From positions 1 through 6,924 of the forward strand of contig JAEZNF010000035.1 in the NCBI GenBank assembly GCA_023441845.1: 6,924 nt of DNA, read 5' to 3'. The notes beneath the pieces were generated by a model that worked only from the letters and a program-made list of their open reading frames with translations, ran no database searches and was not told the origin of the DNA. Shown piece after piece: positions 5,902-6,924 of this stretch; position 1 is the stretch's first letter; each line of letters opens with the position of its first letter. This DNA is from Bacillota bacterium. Its GTDB lineage: Bacteria; Bacillota; Clostridia; Acetivibrionales; DSM-2933. Position numbers and translations under genes: made by a program.

Positions 5902-6216
5902 TTAAACTCAAGTTATGCAAAGGAATACTGCCTAAGTGTAAAAACAGATGGTGTTAGTCAATCAAATATCAATGCCCAAAAGTTAGACAAATTTGAATTT
6001 CCATTCTGTTGCCTTGAAGAACAAAAAGAAATAGTCAAACAAGTTAACAGACTTTTCAATATAGCCGACCAAATCGAAGCCCGCTACAACAAAGCCAAAT
6101 CCTACGCAGACAAGCTCACTCAATCAATCCTATCAAATGCGTTCAAAGGTGAACTTGTCCTACAAGACCCAAATGACGAGCCGGTATCGGTATTGCTTGA
6201 AAAAATGGAGAGCCGA
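5902..6216 (+). pseudogene. hsdS: 3' remnant of a type I restriction-modification specificity subunit gene
   Basis: The plus-strand frame open from 5845 to the TGA at 6337-6339 encodes a recognisable HsdS C-terminus: YAKEYCLSVKTDGVSQSNIN, KFEFPFCCLEEQKEIVKQVN, then a long helix (ARYNKAKSYADKLTQSILS) and AFKGELVLQDPNDEPVSVLL. This corresponds to the end of the second target-recognition domain, the conserved LEEQ motif and the terminal spacer helix of DNA-specificity subunits. There is no start codon in a credible context and no first recognition domain, so only about the last quarter to third survives. The similarity ends near 6216 (EKMESR); the following residues look unrelated, so the 3' end is probably also replaced. 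No hsdR or hsdM is present. The remnant shows that this locus once received or lay beside a type I restriction system. Confidence 0.85.
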
Positions 6217-6296
6217 GATTGCCCCCGGCTTGATCTAATTGTTTGTACAGTGCTAAAAAGTCAATCTTCTACTTTCGTTTACTCACTCTATAAATA

Positions 6297-6761
6297 TCAA
6301 TCCCAATACAAAACTTTTACATTTTCTATATATTTATGATATTCACTTTGCTTAAACTCCATAATGCTGTCTTGATTTTCAACAATCATTATGTTTTGGT
6401 CTATTAGTTCCTTAATAGAACTATAATTACTAATATCAGATGGATATACTTCTCCACAATTACTTTCTAGTAATGTCTCTAACTCTTCTTGAGTGATATC
6501 ACTTATAATCCATAATGAATCCGCATATACAAACTTTATTCCAGCACTATCTACAAGTTCATCTAGATATGCACATACTAAAACCTTGCATCTGTCATCA
6601 AGTTTATGAATTTCGTTTATCATTTGTATGATGCTATGCAACTCCTCATTATTCACAGCAAATTGCATCTGTGTTTTGTCTTTGTCCAAAAAATCAATAT
6701 AACTCATCAGAACATATAAGCATTCATGATTTAACAATTTGACTTTATCTAAAATATGCAT
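6297..6761 (-). CDS. Hypothetical protein, 154 aa
   Basis: I do not recognise this protein. It is acidic and soluble, with no signal peptide, membrane segment or cysteine motif. Predicted by eye it is largely helical in the first half (KVKLLNHECLYVLMSYIDFL, ELHSIIQMINEIHKLDDRC), with strands near IKFVYADSLWIISDI. A later segment, TQEELETLLESNCGEVYPS, resembles a helix followed by a short loop. The start is well supported: GGGAGGA lies 7 nt before the ATG. The gene sits alone, convergent with the hsdS remnant, which its 3' end overlaps by about 40 bases, and its start lies 46 bp inside the right arm of the 35-bp inverted repeat. The size, acidity and accessory location would suit an immunity or phage-related protein, but nothing in the sequence proves it. 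Confidence 0.7.
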   Translation of the reverse strand: MHILDKVKLLNHECLYVLMSYIDFLDKDKTQMQFAVNNEELHSIIQMINEIHKLDDRCKVLVCAYLDELVDSAGIKFVYADSLWIISDITQEELETLLESNCGEVYPSDISNYSSIKELIDQNIMIVENQDSIMEFKQSEYHKYIENVKVLYWD

Positions 6762-6807
6762 TGTCAGTCCTCCCTCTAGTATCTCCTAAATAATCTTACT
6801 ACTTATA

Positions 6808-6842
6808 CCTAGTGCAGCGTGGCGTAATTGACTTTACAATTG
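6808..6842. repeat. 35-bp inverted repeat, right arm
   Basis: This is the exact reverse complement of 92-126, beginning CCTAGTGCAG and ending TTTACAATTG. It lies 46 bp upstream of the 154-aa gene. As in the left arm, TTGACT faces out of the window. The sequence beyond it (6843-6924) shows no gene and no resemblance to the left flank. Confidence 0.9.
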
Positions 6843-6846
6843 CATA

Positions 6847-6876
6847 AATATAGGCCGAGTGTATTATTTTGCACAA
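6847..6876 (-). promoter_or_regulatory. Candidate promoter for the 154-aa gene
   Basis: On the minus strand TTGTGC (6871-6876) and TATATT (6847-6852) are separated by 18 bp. Transcription would begin near 6840, inside the right repeat arm, and run through it into the 154-aa gene. If correct, the promoter lies outside the segment bounded by the inverted repeats. Confidence 0.3.
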
Positions 6877-6924
6877 TTAAATTACACACATTTCCTTTAA
6901 ATGCTTACCATATATAACCACGCA

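Overview
The window is low-GC, AT-rich DNA with clostridial-type ribosome binding sites (AGGAG and close variants). Its gene content fits a Gram-positive anaerobe of the Clostridia: a secreted subtilisin with a pre-peptidase C-terminal domain, a DUF3006 protein, a sirtuin whose motifs look bacterial, and a small P-loop kinase. A Ruminiclostridium-like genus is possible, but that is inference from gene content; no rRNA or tRNA is present to test it.

Layout. Positions 1-317 hold no convincing gene, but carry one arm (92-126) of a perfect 35-bp inverted repeat whose other arm is at 6808-6842, so the pair brackets almost the whole window. A hairpin (218-257) lies downstream of the first minus-strand gene. 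Positions 318-1123 (minus) hold a membrane-anchored 197-aa protein preceded, with a 1-nt stop/start overlap, by the last 70 codons of a second gene that has lost its 5' part. Positions 1074-3200 (minus) encode an exported S8 serine protease. Its 3' end runs into that gene remnant out of frame, so a second C-terminal domain is cut off just after it begins. Near its 5' end the protease gene carries a 20-bp tandem repeat; gain or loss of one unit would put a stop codon directly after the repeat.

Positions 3201-3779 are non-coding. A P-loop kinase (3780-4253, minus) is divergent from a two-gene plus-strand unit, DUF3006 (4429-4632) and sirtuin deacetylase (4661-5407). Their shared upstream region contains a 12-bp palindrome and a TATAAT box.

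From 5408 to 6339 the DNA is a graveyard: a possible 20-codon ORF, a 76-bp diverged copy of part of the sirtuin gene, a promoter-like site, and the 3' end of a type I restriction specificity gene (hsdS) without a start. An unrecognised 154-aa gene (6297-6761, minus) then lies just inside the right arm of the inverted repeat.

Apart from the DUF3006-sirtuin pair and the remnant/197-aa pair, the genes do not form a clear pathway. The window reads as a few intact chromosomal genes set in a rearranged accessory region with at least three gene fragments. The signals most worth following are the 35-bp inverted repeat pair, the frameshifting repeat in the protease, and the remnant plus membrane protein, which resembles a toxin/partner arrangement.
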